Of a stretch of 64,000 nt of DNA, positions 51,651 to 58,918 are shown piece by piece (positions within the stretch are counted from its first letter, which is position 1; every line of letters begins with the position of its first letter). The stretch lies in contig JADMJD010000112.1 in the NCBI GenBank assembly GCA_018780805.1, forward strand, positions 1 through 64,000. The letters run 5' to 3'. This stretch comes from Rubrivivax sp. Its GTDB lineage: Bacteria; Pseudomonadota; Gammaproteobacteria; Burkholderiales; Burkholderiaceae_C. The notes beneath the pieces are model-generated. The model was not told the origin of the DNA and ran no database searches. It saw nothing but the letters and a program-made list of their open reading frames with translations. Position numbers and translations under genes: made by a program.

Positions 51651-52967
51651 ATGCACAACACCCTTCGCCAGATGGTCCTGGCCATCACCCTCGGCTCCGG
51701 TCTGGGCCTGCTGCAGGCTGGCGCGGCCACGCTGGTCGTCGTCGAGCTCAACCGTGGTGCCAGCATTGGCCCCATCGCCGCCGGGCTGGGGCTGACGGTG
51801 AAGGACCAGCTGGGCCGCCGACCCATCCACCTGCTGGAAATCCCGACCGGCACCGACCCCGGGCCCGTGTTGACGGCCCTGCGCCAGACACCGGGGGTGC
51901 TGCTGGCCGAAGACAACGTGGACAGCGTGTCACCCGAGGCCACCAAAAATTCGCAGTGGGCCATTGGCAGCGACGCCGGCGAGTACGCCGAACAATGGGC
52001 GCCCCAGGCCCTGCGCCTGCCCGAAGCCCACGCCCGCAGCACCGGTACCGGCGTGCGTGTGGCGGTGCTGGACACCGGCGTCGATCTGACGCACCCGGCC
52101 CTGGCGGGGCGTTTTGCCACCGTCAACGGCGCCGTGCTGGGGCGTGACTTCGTGGACGGTGACAACGACCCGTCCGAAGTCGGCAGCCGCGCCGACCTGG
52201 GCTTTGGGCACGGCACCCACGTGGCCGGCCTGGTGGCCCTGGCCGCCCCCGGCGCCAAGCTGATGCCGGTGCGTGTGCTGGGCCCGCAGGGCGGCGGCAC
52301 AGCCTGGGCCCTGGCGCGGGGCCTGCTCTGGGCCGTGGACCCGGACGGCCAGCCCGGCACCGACGACGGCGCCCACCTGATCAACCTGAGCCTGGGCAGC
52401 ACCCAGCCCACGCAGATGCTGGTGCGTGTGGTGGGCCTGGTGAGCTGCAACCTCGACGACGACGACGGCGGCTACGACCACCCCGCCTACCGCGCCGACC
52501 GCCAGCGCTGCGCGCGCAACCACGGCGCTGCGGTGGTGGCCGCTGCCGGCAACGGCGGCAGCCCGGATGAGCTGTGGTACCCGGCGGCCGAGGTGGTGAA
52601 GGGCTCACGCGCCATCGGCGCCAGCACCGCCCTGGGCACGCAGGCGGCGTTTTCCAACTACGGCGGCTGGATCAAGCTGGCCGCCCCCGGCGACCTGATC
52701 ACCAGCACCGTGCCCGGCGGCGGTTATGGCGTCTGGTCCGGCACCTCGATGGCCGCCCCGCTGGCCACGGGCGCCGCGGCGCTGGTGATGGCCACGTTGC
52801 CGCCCGGCGGCCAGCCGCGCCGGGCGCCCCAACGCCAATGGCTGAGCGAGGACGTGCTCAAGCGCCTGGAAGACCGCAGCGCCCCGCTGTGCAGCGGCCC
52901 GCTGAAGGCGGTGGACGCGGCCGCAGCCGTGACCGACACACAAGCCCCGGGCCCGGCCTGCCCCTGA
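51651..52967 (+). CDS. Secreted subtilisin-like protease (S8) (module B)
   Basis: This 438-residue peptidase S8 has an ordinary signal peptide (MVLAITLGSGLGLLQAGAA) instead of a lipobox, so it should be released into the periplasm or beyond. Catalytic residues are Asp141 (AVLDTGVDLTHP), His190 (GHGTHVAG), Asn301 (AAAGNGGS) and Ser366 (SGTSMAAP). It shares with subtilisin A the propeptide-like start and a Cys-flanked acidic loop (Cys266-Cys287). The C-terminal KRLEDRSAPLC...DAAAAV tail is also shared. Confidence 0.93.
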   Translation: MHNTLRQMVLAITLGSGLGLLQAGAATLVVVELNRGASIGPIAAGLGLTVKDQLGRRPIHLLEIPTGTDPGPVLTALRQTPGVLLAEDNVDSVSPEATKNSQWAIGSDAGEYAEQWAPQALRLPEAHARSTGTGVRVAVLDTGVDLTHPALAGRFATVNGAVLGRDFVDGDNDPSEVGSRADLGFGHGTHVAGLVALAAPGAKLMPVRVLGPQGGGTAWALARGLLWAVDPDGQPGTDDGAHLINLSLGSTQPTQMLVRVVGLVSCNLDDDDGGYDHPAYRADRQRCARNHGAAVVAAAGNGGSPDELWYPAAEVVKGSRAIGASTALGTQAAFSNYGGWIKLAAPGDLITSTVPGGGYGVWSGTSMAAPLATGAAALVMATLPPGGQPRRAPQRQWLSEDVLKRLEDRSAPLCSGPLKAVDAAAAVTDTQAPGPACP

Positions 52968-52971
52968 GGCG

Positions 52972-53000
52972 TGTATTTCCGGGGCGCCTGGCTGCTCAGT
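52972..53000 (+). promoter_or_regulatory. ECF-type promoter P5 (TGTATTT / GCTCAGT)
   Basis: TGTATTT (52972-52978) and GCTCAGT (52994-53000) have the same cores as P1 and the common 22-bp offset. It starts 4 bp after the subtilisin B stop, 39 bp before the last gene of the locus. Confidence 0.7.
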
Positions 53001-53039
53001 GGGGGTGCGCAATCCGCGCGGAACCACCAGGAGATCCCC

Positions 53040-53597
53040 GTGAAGACCCCATTTGCTCTCTGCGCCGCCGCCCTCGCGTCCGCTCTCGCCTTGGCCGCCC
53101 TGCCGGCCCAGGCCGAGGAGTTCCGCTGCACCGGCACGGTGGGGGCCGTGTCGCTGGTCAACATCTTCGTGCCCGACGGTGCCAGCTGCGTGCTGAACCG
53201 CACGCGCGCCCAGGGCAGCATCGTGGTGGGCACCGGCGCCACGCTGCTGGCCACCAGCGTGGCCGTGGTGGGCAACCTGCAGGCCGAAGGTGCGGCCGAC
53301 GTCACCGTGACCGGCCGCTCCACCTTCGGCGGCTCGGTGCAGATCGTTCAGGGCGGCTCGGCCAGCATCAGCAAGGCGCGCATCAACGGCGACATCCTGT
53401 TCGACGAACAGACTGGTCCGGTGACCGCCAGTGGCAACATCGTCGGCGGCGTGCTGCAGGCCTTCCAGAACACCGGCGGCGTGACGCTGCTGAACAACCG
53501 CATGAACGGCAACCTGCAGTGCAAGGAGAACATCCCGGCGCCCACCGGCGGTGGCAACCGTGCACCGCTGAAGGAAGACCAGTGCGCGCGCCTGTGA
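53040..53597 (+). CDS. Secreted protein with beta-solenoid-like repeats
   Basis: This 185-residue protein (GTG 53040, AGGAG upstream) has a signal peptide ending LPAQA. The mature chain shows short repeating strands with alternating hydrophobic residues, such as GSIVVGTGATLLATSVAVVGNL and GSASISKARINGDILF in parts, like a small right-handed beta-helix or bactofilin-like solenoid. Cysteines near both ends (FRCTG, LQCKEN, DQCARL) could form disulfides. It has its own copy of the locus promoter (P5), so it is probably an effector or a target of the exported subtilisins. Confidence 0.7.
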   Translation: MKTPFALCAAALASALALAALPAQAEEFRCTGTVGAVSLVNIFVPDGASCVLNRTRAQGSIVVGTGATLLATSVAVVGNLQAEGAADVTVTGRSTFGGSVQIVQGGSASISKARINGDILFDEQTGPVTASGNIVGGVLQAFQNTGGVTLLNNRMNGNLQCKENIPAPTGGGNRAPLKEDQCARL

Positions 53598-53725
53598 TGG
53601 CCTCATAGTGCCCCCAAGGGCTGGGCTGCGCCCTGCCCGCCCCCCGCGGGGGAGTCAGGTGCCCGGCAAAGCCGGTTCACCTTCAGCGCACACGCTGATC
53701 GCCCGGCGCGGGTATCGTCACCCGC

Positions 53726-54847
53726 ATGAAAAGCCTGGGCAAACGCGCAGAGGGCGAGCGCCTCGAACGCATGCAGGCCTCGCCGCGCTGGGGCGGCGGG
53801 GGCTTCCGCAACCTGCACCCCATCACCCCGGGGCTGCGCGACCCCGCCGTGGCGATGCCGTCGGTGGCGCAGTTCCTGTGCGGCGGCGAACGCCGCGTGC
53901 CGCGCCACGCCCTGCCCAGCCAGGACCCGCGCCCGCTGTGGCTGCAGCCGCCGGCGAGCGGCTTGCGCGCCACCTGGCTGGGCCACTCCACCGTGCTGGT
54001 GGAAATCGACGGCCACCGCGTGCTGACCGACCCGGTCTGGGGCCCGCGGGCCTCGCCTTCGCGACTGGCCGGGCCTAAACGCTTCCAGCCGGCCCCGCTG
54101 CGGCTGAGCCACCTGCCGACGCCGGACGTGGTGCTGGTCTCGCATGACCACTACGACCACCTGGACTACCCCACGGTGCGCGCGCTGGCGCGGCACACCG
54201 CCGTGCCCTTTGTCACCTCGCTGGGCGTGGGTGCGCACCTGCAGGCCTTTGGCGTGCCGCCCGAGCGCATCACCGAGCTGGACTGGTGGGAAACCCACGC
54301 CGTGCCCGGCACCGGGCTGGAAATCACCGCCGCGCCGTCGCAGCACTTCTCCGGCCGCGGGCTGAAGGACCGCAACGCCACGCTGTGGTCGTCGCTGGTG
54401 ATCCGCGGGCCGCGGCATGCGGTGTTTTTCAGCGGTGACACCGGGCTCACGAGCGAGTACGCGACGATCCGCGAACGCCTGGGGCCCTTCGACCTGGTGA
54501 TGCTGGAGGTGGGCGCCTTCCACCCGGCCTGGGGCGACATCCACCTCGGCCCGGCCAACGCGCTGAAAGCCCATGCACTGCTGGGTGGCGGCGTGTTCCT
54601 GCCGGTGCACTGGGGCACCTTCAGCCTGGCGATGCACGCCTGGGACGAACCGGCCGACACCCTGCTGGCGCTGGCCGAGCCGCTGGGCGTGCCACTGCTG
54701 ATGCCCACGCTGGGCCAGCCGGTGGAGCCGGCGCAGGCACCGGGCCGGGCGGCGCAGCCCTGGTGGCGTGCGGTGGACAGCGGCCAGGCCGCCCCGCCGC
54801 AGCCGGAGCAAGCACTGCCCGGCGCGATGCCCTGGCCGGTGGACTGA
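53726..54847 (+). CDS. MBL-fold metallo-hydrolase (UlaG/NAPE-PLD-like)
   Basis: This 373-residue metallo-beta-lactamase-fold hydrolase has the zinc ligands SHDHYDHLD, His in PSQHFSGRG, Asp in FFSGDTG and His in PVHWGTF. The set and length match the RomA/NAPE-PLD-like branch, which cleaves phosphodiester or lactone bonds. No signal peptide is evident. It stands alone between the CHAT locus and the small-peptide cassettes, with a C-rich/G-rich hairpin (about 53638-53650) upstream. The substrate is unknown. Confidence 0.88.
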   Translation: MKSLGKRAEGERLERMQASPRWGGGGFRNLHPITPGLRDPAVAMPSVAQFLCGGERRVPRHALPSQDPRPLWLQPPASGLRATWLGHSTVLVEIDGHRVLTDPVWGPRASPSRLAGPKRFQPAPLRLSHLPTPDVVLVSHDHYDHLDYPTVRALARHTAVPFVTSLGVGAHLQAFGVPPERITELDWWETHAVPGTGLEITAAPSQHFSGRGLKDRNATLWSSLVIRGPRHAVFFSGDTGLTSEYATIRERLGPFDLVMLEVGAFHPAWGDIHLGPANALKAHALLGGGVFLPVHWGTFSLAMHAWDEPADTLLALAEPLGVPLLMPTLGQPVEPAQAPGRAAQPWWRAVDSGQAAPPQPEQALPGAMPWPVD

Positions 54848-55000
54848 GCCTGCACGTGCAGCCCCGGAAGGGGTTGCACGGCGGGCAAAGGCCGGCGGGC
54901 GATTTCACGCCCGACGGCTGAGGCCACCGTTCGTCGCCTTCGTCTGCGCTTCATCCAGCGCCGCCGTCGGCTCGTCGCAGGTGGCTTTCAAGGCGCGTGG

Positions 55001-55017
55001 TGAACACCGATAGTTCA
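55001..55017. promoter_or_regulatory. Conserved dyad TGAAC-N7-GTTCA, copy 1
   Basis: A 17-bp inverted repeat with spacer ACCGATA lies 39 bp upstream of the first small peptide gene. It is identical in all three cassettes and is a candidate operator. Confidence 0.5.
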
Positions 55018-55056
55018 TCCATCGCAACGCCACGCAGCCCCCAAAGGAACCTGATC

Positions 55057-55200
55057 ATGACCACCCGCACCGTCAACGCCGCCGCCCTGATCCTCTCCTT
55101 CGTGATGACCTTCGGTGTTTTTGCCAGCGTCACCAGCCTGGCCGTGCCGGCCCACAGCGGCGCGCTGCTGGTGCAAGCCGAACAAGCCCCGCGCAGCTGA
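55057..55200 (+). CDS. Small one-helix peptide, copy 1 (47 aa)
   Basis: This 47-residue peptide starts at ATG 55057 with AAAGGAAC upstream. After a short polar start (MTTRTVN) it has one hydrophobic helix (AAALILSFVMTFGVFASV) and then the tail TSLAVPAHSGALLVQAEQAP-RS. Three further copies lie within 4.4 kb. The helix could be a membrane anchor or an uncleaved signal, and an AxP-like stretch (LAVPA) might be cut. I do not recognise the family. Small toxic or regulatory membrane peptides look alike, but no antitoxin is evident. Confidence 0.75.
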   Translation: MTTRTVNAAALILSFVMTFGVFASVTSLAVPAHSGALLVQAEQAPRS

Positions 55201-55226
55201 CACCGCCACGCGCTGCGTGGCGCAGC

Positions 55227-55253
55227 AACGGCCCCGCCTTGGCGGGGCCGTTT
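55227..55253 (+). terminator. Terminator of peptide copy 1
   Basis: AACGGCCCCGCC and GGCGGGGCCGTT form a 12-bp stem with a 2-4 nt loop, ending in TTT. A second hairpin, GCCACGC-GCT-GCGTGGC, lies just upstream. Confidence 0.85.
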
Positions 55254-55257
55254 GCAT

Positions 55258-55944
55258 TCAGGCGCTGGACCGCACGCCGACACGGCGTCGCACAGCACCC
55301 AGGCAGGCCAGCCCCGCCAGCCCGATGAACAGGGTGGACGGCTCGGGCACCGCCGCCGCCTCCCGGTAGAACCACCCGGCGTAAGCGGCATTGCTCTGCG
55401 CCGGTGACACCCCTGCACTGACGCCGGCGCCGACATAACTTTCCCAACCACAGCTCGGGCCACTGCAGATGAAGGCCGCTTGGCCGGTGGTGTTGAAGCC
55501 CAGCTGGTCCAGGCCGTTCATGAAGCCGAAGCTGCGCAGGTCGTTGCTGCTGGTCTGCCCCATGGCCGCGATCAGCGCTGCCGCCCAGGCGTGGTCCTGC
55601 GTGCCATGGCCGTTCTGCGACAAGATCACAGCTTCAGCGGTGTTGTCGCCGTCCGCGACCATGAAGCTCTGGATCAGGTCGACCACCTCGTCGCGGCCGG
55701 CCCAGGTCCAGCCGGTGAGGTCGTAGCCGCTGCTGGCCAGTCCGGCGCAGGCGCCGGGTGTCTCAGTGGCGCTCTGGCAGACACTGTTGATCGAGTTCCA
55801 GCTGGAACCGGTCACCAGCGTCATGTCCAGCCACTCCCGGTTCTGGCTGTCGACGTAGTTGGCCGCTGGCGCTGCCCCGGCGAACCCGAGGCAGGCGGCC
55901 ACTGCAAACACGAGCCTCAGCGTCGTGAAAATTTGTTGAGCCAT
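55258..55944 (-). CDS. PEP-CTERM protein
   Basis: This 228-residue exported protein (ATG 55944) has a signal peptide (FTTLRLVFAVAACLGFAGAAPA) and a PEP-CTERM tail: VPEPSTL, a hydrophobic helix and VRRRVG. The mature part contains WLDMTLVTGSSWNSI, DLTGWTWAGRDEVVDL and several Cys, a layout seen in many PEP-CTERM proteins of unknown function. Exosortase would process the tail. Its stop codon falls inside the end of cassette 1. Confidence 0.9.
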   Translation of the reverse strand: MAQQIFTTLRLVFAVAACLGFAGAAPAANYVDSQNREWLDMTLVTGSSWNSINSVCQSATETPGACAGLASSGYDLTGWTWAGRDEVVDLIQSFMVADGDNTAEAVILSQNGHGTQDHAWAAALIAAMGQTSSNDLRSFGFMNGLDQLGFNTTGQAAFICSGPSCGWESYVGAGVSAGVSPAQSNAAYAGWFYREAAAVPEPSTLFIGLAGLACLGAVRRRVGVRSSA

Positions 55945-56068
55945 CACAACGCACCCCGCGAGTTGCCCCGCTGGCAGCTTGTCCGCGCCTCGGGTGCTTG
56001 GGCGGTTGAGCGGCGCCACCAGCAGCCCACTCCCCTCGGTCAAGGGGCGCGGGAAACCCGGCCCGTTG

Positions 56069-57235
56069 TCAGGCCACAGGGGCCAGCCGCCAGAGCGAGG
56101 TGGTTTCGGCCACCCGCGCCAGGTGCAGCGGGTCGGTGGCATCCGAGGCCTTGGCGTGGCGCGGCCGGGTGTCGTGGCGGCCCAGCACCTGCAGGCCACC
56201 GGCGGCGATGGCGGCCATCAGATCGGCCCGCGTGCGCAGGCCCAGGTGTTCGGCCAGATCGGACATCAGCAGCCAGCCCTGGCCACCCGGGCGCAGGTGC
56301 GCCGCCAAACCGGCCAGGAACCCGGCCAGCATGCGGCCATCTTCGTCGTAGACCGCGCGCTCGATGGGCGCACTGGGCCGCGCCGGCAACCAGGGTGGGT
56401 TGCAGACGATCAGGTCGGCCTGGCCCTCGGGAAACAGGTCGGCCGCCACCAGCTGCACCTGATCGGCCACACCCAGGCGTTCGAGGTTCTCGCGGGCACA
56501 GGCCAGGGCACGCGGGTCCAGGTCGGTGGCCACCACCTGCGCGGCTCCTCGTTGGGCCAGCAGCGCGGCCAACACGCCGCTGCCGGTGCCAATGTCGAAG
56601 GCGACGCCACCGTCCGGCCCCCAGGCCGGCAGCGGGGCCTCGGCCACCAGCGCGACGTATTCACCCCGCAAGGGCGAAAACACACCGTAGTGCGGGTGGA
56701 TGCTGGCGCCCAGCGCCGGCACCGGCACGCCCCGGCGGCGCCATTCGTGCGCGCTGGTGATGCCCAGCAGCTCGCGCAGCGAAACCACCGAGGCTTCGCT
56801 GACCGGCTCCGGCCCCCAGGCCTGGTTGCAGGCCTCGCGCACATCGGGGGCGCGGCGCAGGTCCAGCACCTGCTCGGCGTCCAGCGCCACCAGCACCGCG
56901 CCCAGCACCCGCGCGCGGTGCGCCTGCGCCTGGCGGTGGCGGTGGAAGGCGGCCGGGTCACCGGCGGCCAGCGGCGCCACCGGCGCGCGGCGCTGGTTCC
57001 GCTGCGGCACCCGGTCCAGCCGCCGGTCCAGCGCCTGCAGCATCTGCCGCGCCTGGTGGAAATCGCCGCGCCACAGCCAGGCCGTGCCTTCGCAGGCGGC
57101 GCGGTAGACGGTGTCGGCCGGCGTGGTGTCCTTGGCCAGCTGCACCTGCTGCGGCGGCGCGGCGCCTCGTTCAGAGCGCCAGCGCGCGCTGCGGGGCTGG
57201 CCGGCTTCCTGCCAGTGGATGAGCGGGGTTTCCAT
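56069..57235 (-). CDS. Class I SAM-dependent methyltransferase
   Basis: This 388-residue protein has an N-terminal domain of about 190 residues and a C-terminal methyltransferase domain of the MTS/HemK-RsmC type. The SAM-binding loop is AFDIGTGSGVLAALLAQRG, the acidic ribose-binding end of strand 2 is TDLDPRALACARENL, and the substrate motif is CNPPWLP. The NPPW motif points to N-methylation of an amide or exocyclic amine in protein, rRNA or a small molecule. No operon partner identifies the target. Confidence 0.88.
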   Translation of the reverse strand: METPLIHWQEAGQPRSARWRSERGAAPPQQVQLAKDTTPADTVYRAACEGTAWLWRGDFHQARQMLQALDRRLDRVPQRNQRRAPVAPLAAGDPAAFHRHRQAQAHRARVLGAVLVALDAEQVLDLRRAPDVREACNQAWGPEPVSEASVVSLRELLGITSAHEWRRRGVPVPALGASIHPHYGVFSPLRGEYVALVAEAPLPAWGPDGGVAFDIGTGSGVLAALLAQRGAAQVVATDLDPRALACARENLERLGVADQVQLVAADLFPEGQADLIVCNPPWLPARPSAPIERAVYDEDGRMLAGFLAGLAAHLRPGGQGWLLMSDLAEHLGLRTRADLMAAIAAGGLQVLGRHDTRPRHAKASDATDPLHLARVAETTSLWRLAPVA

Positions 57236-57336
57236 CCGGGGATTGTCGGCGGTGAACGGCAGCGGTTCATCGGCGTGGATGGCGCTTCATCCACCGCCGC
57301 CGTCGGCTCGTCGCAGACGGCTTTCAAGCCGCGTGG

Positions 57337-57353
57337 TGAACACCGATAGTTCA
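57337..57353. promoter_or_regulatory. Conserved dyad TGAAC-N7-GTTCA, copy 2
   Basis: The same 17-bp inverted repeat as in cassettes 1 and 3 lies 38 bp upstream of the peptide gene. Confidence 0.5.
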
Positions 57354-57391
57354 TCCATCGCAACGCCACGCAGCCCCCAAGGAACCTGATC

Positions 57392-57538
57392 ATGAACACC
57401 ACTCGCACCGTGAACACCGCCGCCCTGATCCTGTCTTTCGTGATGACCTTCGGTGTCTTCGCCAGCGTCACCAGCCTGGCCGTGCCGGCCCACAGCGGCA
57501 CGGTGCTGGTGCAAGCCGAACAAGCCCCGCGCAGCTGA
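57392..57538 (+). CDS. Small one-helix peptide, copy 2 (48 aa)
   Basis: This 48-residue peptide (ATG 57392, AAGGAACC upstream) differs from copy 1 at only a few positions: MNTTRTVNT at the start and SGTVLV in place of SGALLV. The hydrophobic helix ALILSFVMTFGVFASVTSLA is unchanged. Amino-acid conservation with silent changes between copies supports expression as protein. Confidence 0.75.
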   Translation: MNTTRTVNTAALILSFVMTFGVFASVTSLAVPAHSGTVLVQAEQAPRS

Positions 57539-57564
57539 GAAACCCACGCGCTGCGTGGCGCAGC

Positions 57565-57590
57565 AACGGCCCCGCTTCGGCGGGGCCGTT
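57565..57590 (+). terminator. Terminator of peptide copy 2
   Basis: AACGGCCCCGC-TTCG-GCGGGGCCGTT has an 11-bp stem with a stable UUCG loop. Compared with copies 1 and 3 the loop bases changed while the pairing was kept. Confidence 0.85.
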
Positions 57591-57619
57591 TGCATTTCAG
57601 GGCCACGCTACGATGGGCC

Positions 57620-58585
57620 ATGCAACGCCGCCACCTGCTGCTGGGCCTGCTGGCAACGAAGCCGGCAGGCGCCCAGCCGGCCTTCGACACGCTGGCCCGC
57701 CACATCGAAGACGAGCTGCCCGATGTGCAGAGCGTGGTGGCACACCGGGCCGGCCAGGTCCGCTTCGAATTCCACCGTGCCGGCAGCGGGCCGCAGACGC
57801 TGCGTGACCTGCAGTCCGTCACCAAGAGCGTGCTCGGCATGGCCGTGGGCGTGGCGCTGGCGCGGCGCGAGATCACCAGCCTGGACCAGCCGTTGCTGCC
57901 ACTGCTGCCCGAGCTGCAGGACGTGGCCGACGGCCGTGCGATGCGGGCGTTGAACTGGCGCCACCTGCTGGGCCTGACGGCGGGTTTTGACACCACCGCA
58001 CCACTCACCCGCCGCCAGTGGGACGACCCGCTCGCCATCGGCAGCCGGCCCTTCGCCAGCACGCCGGGCGAACGTTTCCAGTACGACAACCACAGCAGCA
58101 ACCTGCTGTCGGTGGCGCTGCAGCGGGCCGTGGGGCAGAAGACGGCCGACTACACCCAGCGGCACCTGTTGGCACCACTGGGCATCTCCGCGTTCGATTG
58201 GGCCACCGGCCCGCAAGGCCACAGCGTGGGCGCGCTGGGCCTGCAGCTGCGCACAGGCGACCTGGCCCGGCTGGGTGAGGCCATGCTGGCCGACGCAGAA
58301 ACACCGCTGGGCACGGCCTTCCGCCAGGCGGCCACGCAGCCGCAGAGCGCCGGTGGCGCGCCGGGAGGCCTGCCCTATGGCCTGGGCTGGTGGGTGGTGC
58401 CGGCGCGCGAAGGCCAGCGGCCCACCTTCTTCGGACTGGGGTTTGGCGGGCAGTACCTGTGGGTGCACCCACCGCTGGGCCTGGTGGTGGCCGCCACATC
58501 CGTGGTGTCCAGCGCCAGCGTCGGCCGCGCCCAGGCGCTGGGCCTGATCCGCGGACGGTTGTTTACGGCCCTGACGGCGCGCTGA
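57620..58585 (+). CDS. Serine hydrolase, beta-lactamase/penicillin-binding fold (class C-like)
   Basis: This 321-residue protein (ATG 57620) has a twin-arginine-like signal (MQRRHLLLGLLATKPAGA). The active-site motifs of the class C/esterase family are present: Ser66-x-x-Lys69 in LQSVTKSVLG and the Tyr-x-Asn in FQYDNHSSN. The third motif is not a clear KTG. It is probably a periplasmic esterase or peptidase rather than a true beta-lactamase. It lies between cassettes 2 and 3. Confidence 0.85.
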   Translation: MQRRHLLLGLLATKPAGAQPAFDTLARHIEDELPDVQSVVAHRAGQVRFEFHRAGSGPQTLRDLQSVTKSVLGMAVGVALARREITSLDQPLLPLLPELQDVADGRAMRALNWRHLLGLTAGFDTTAPLTRRQWDDPLAIGSRPFASTPGERFQYDNHSSNLLSVALQRAVGQKTADYTQRHLLAPLGISAFDWATGPQGHSVGALGLQLRTGDLARLGEAMLADAETPLGTAFRQAATQPQSAGGAPGGLPYGLGWWVVPAREGQRPTFFGLGFGGQYLWVHPPLGLVVAATSVVSSASVGRAQALGLIRGRLFTALTAR

Positions 58586-58665
58586 GGCTTGCGGTTCATC
58601 GGCGTGGATGGCGCTTCATCCCCCGCGGCCGTCGGCTCGTCGCAGACGGGTTTCGCGTTCACTGA

Positions 58666-58682
58666 TGAACACCGATAGTTCA
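58666..58682. promoter_or_regulatory. Conserved dyad TGAAC-N7-GTTCA, copy 3
   Basis: Here the dyad extends to a perfect GATGAAC-N7-GTTCATC (58664-58684), 36 bp upstream of the peptide start. Confidence 0.55.
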
Positions 58683-58718
58683 TCCATCGCAACGCTACGC
58701 CGCCCAAGGAACCACACC

Positions 58719-58865
58719 ATGAACACCGCCCGCAACGTCAACGCCGCCGCCCTGATCCTCTCCTTCGTGATGACCTTCGGTGTTTTTGCCAGCGTCACCA
58801 GCCTGGCCGTGCCGGCCCACAGCGGCGCGCTGCTGGTGCAAGCCGAACAAGCCCCGCGCAGCTGA
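58719..58865 (+). CDS. Small one-helix peptide, copy 3 (48 aa)
   Basis: This 48-residue peptide (ATG 58719, CAAGGAACC upstream) starts MNTARNVNA and is otherwise the same as copy 1 from the helix to the AEQAPRS end. It is the third unit of the dispersed cassette. Function is unknown. Confidence 0.75.
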   Translation: MNTARNVNAAALILSFVMTFGVFASVTSLAVPAHSGALLVQAEQAPRS

Positions 58866-58891
58866 CGCCGCCACGCGCTGCGTGGCGCAGC

Positions 58892-58916
58892 AACGGCCCC
58901 GCCTTGGCGGGGCCGT
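58892..58916 (+). terminator. Terminator of peptide copy 3
   Basis: AACGGCCCCGCC and GGCGGGGCCGTT form the same stem as in copy 1, followed by GTCATTT. A GCCACGC-GCT-GCGTGGC hairpin precedes it. Confidence 0.8.
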
Positions 58917-58918
58917 TG

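Larger units (their letters stand above)
54946..55262 (+). repeat. Cassette copy 1 (regulatory region + small peptide + terminator)
   Basis: This is the first of three near-identical units (others at 57262-57602 and 58591-58927). Shared order: GCGCTTCATCC, then GTCGGCTCGTCGCAG, the TGAAC-N7-GTTCA dyad, CATCCATCGCAACGC, AAGGAACC, the peptide gene, a GCGTGG hairpin and a GGCCCCGC terminator. Confidence 0.85.
57262..57602 (+). repeat. Cassette copy 2
   Basis: This is the second near-identical unit. Here and in copy 3 the identity extends further upstream, through GCGGTTCATCGGCGTGGATG (57262-57281), than in copy 1. Confidence 0.85.

Noticed and set aside
42842-53597. Type III-E CRISPR (Craspase) locus
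   Set aside because: TPR-CHAT plus ECF sigma resembles it, but there is no Cas7-11 effector, no repeat array and no reverse transcriptase; only the protease-sigma logic is comparable.
57620-58585. Antibiotic-resistance beta-lactamase
   Set aside because: SxxK and YxN are present but no clear KTG motif and no resistance context; it is better described as a general serine hydrolase of this fold.
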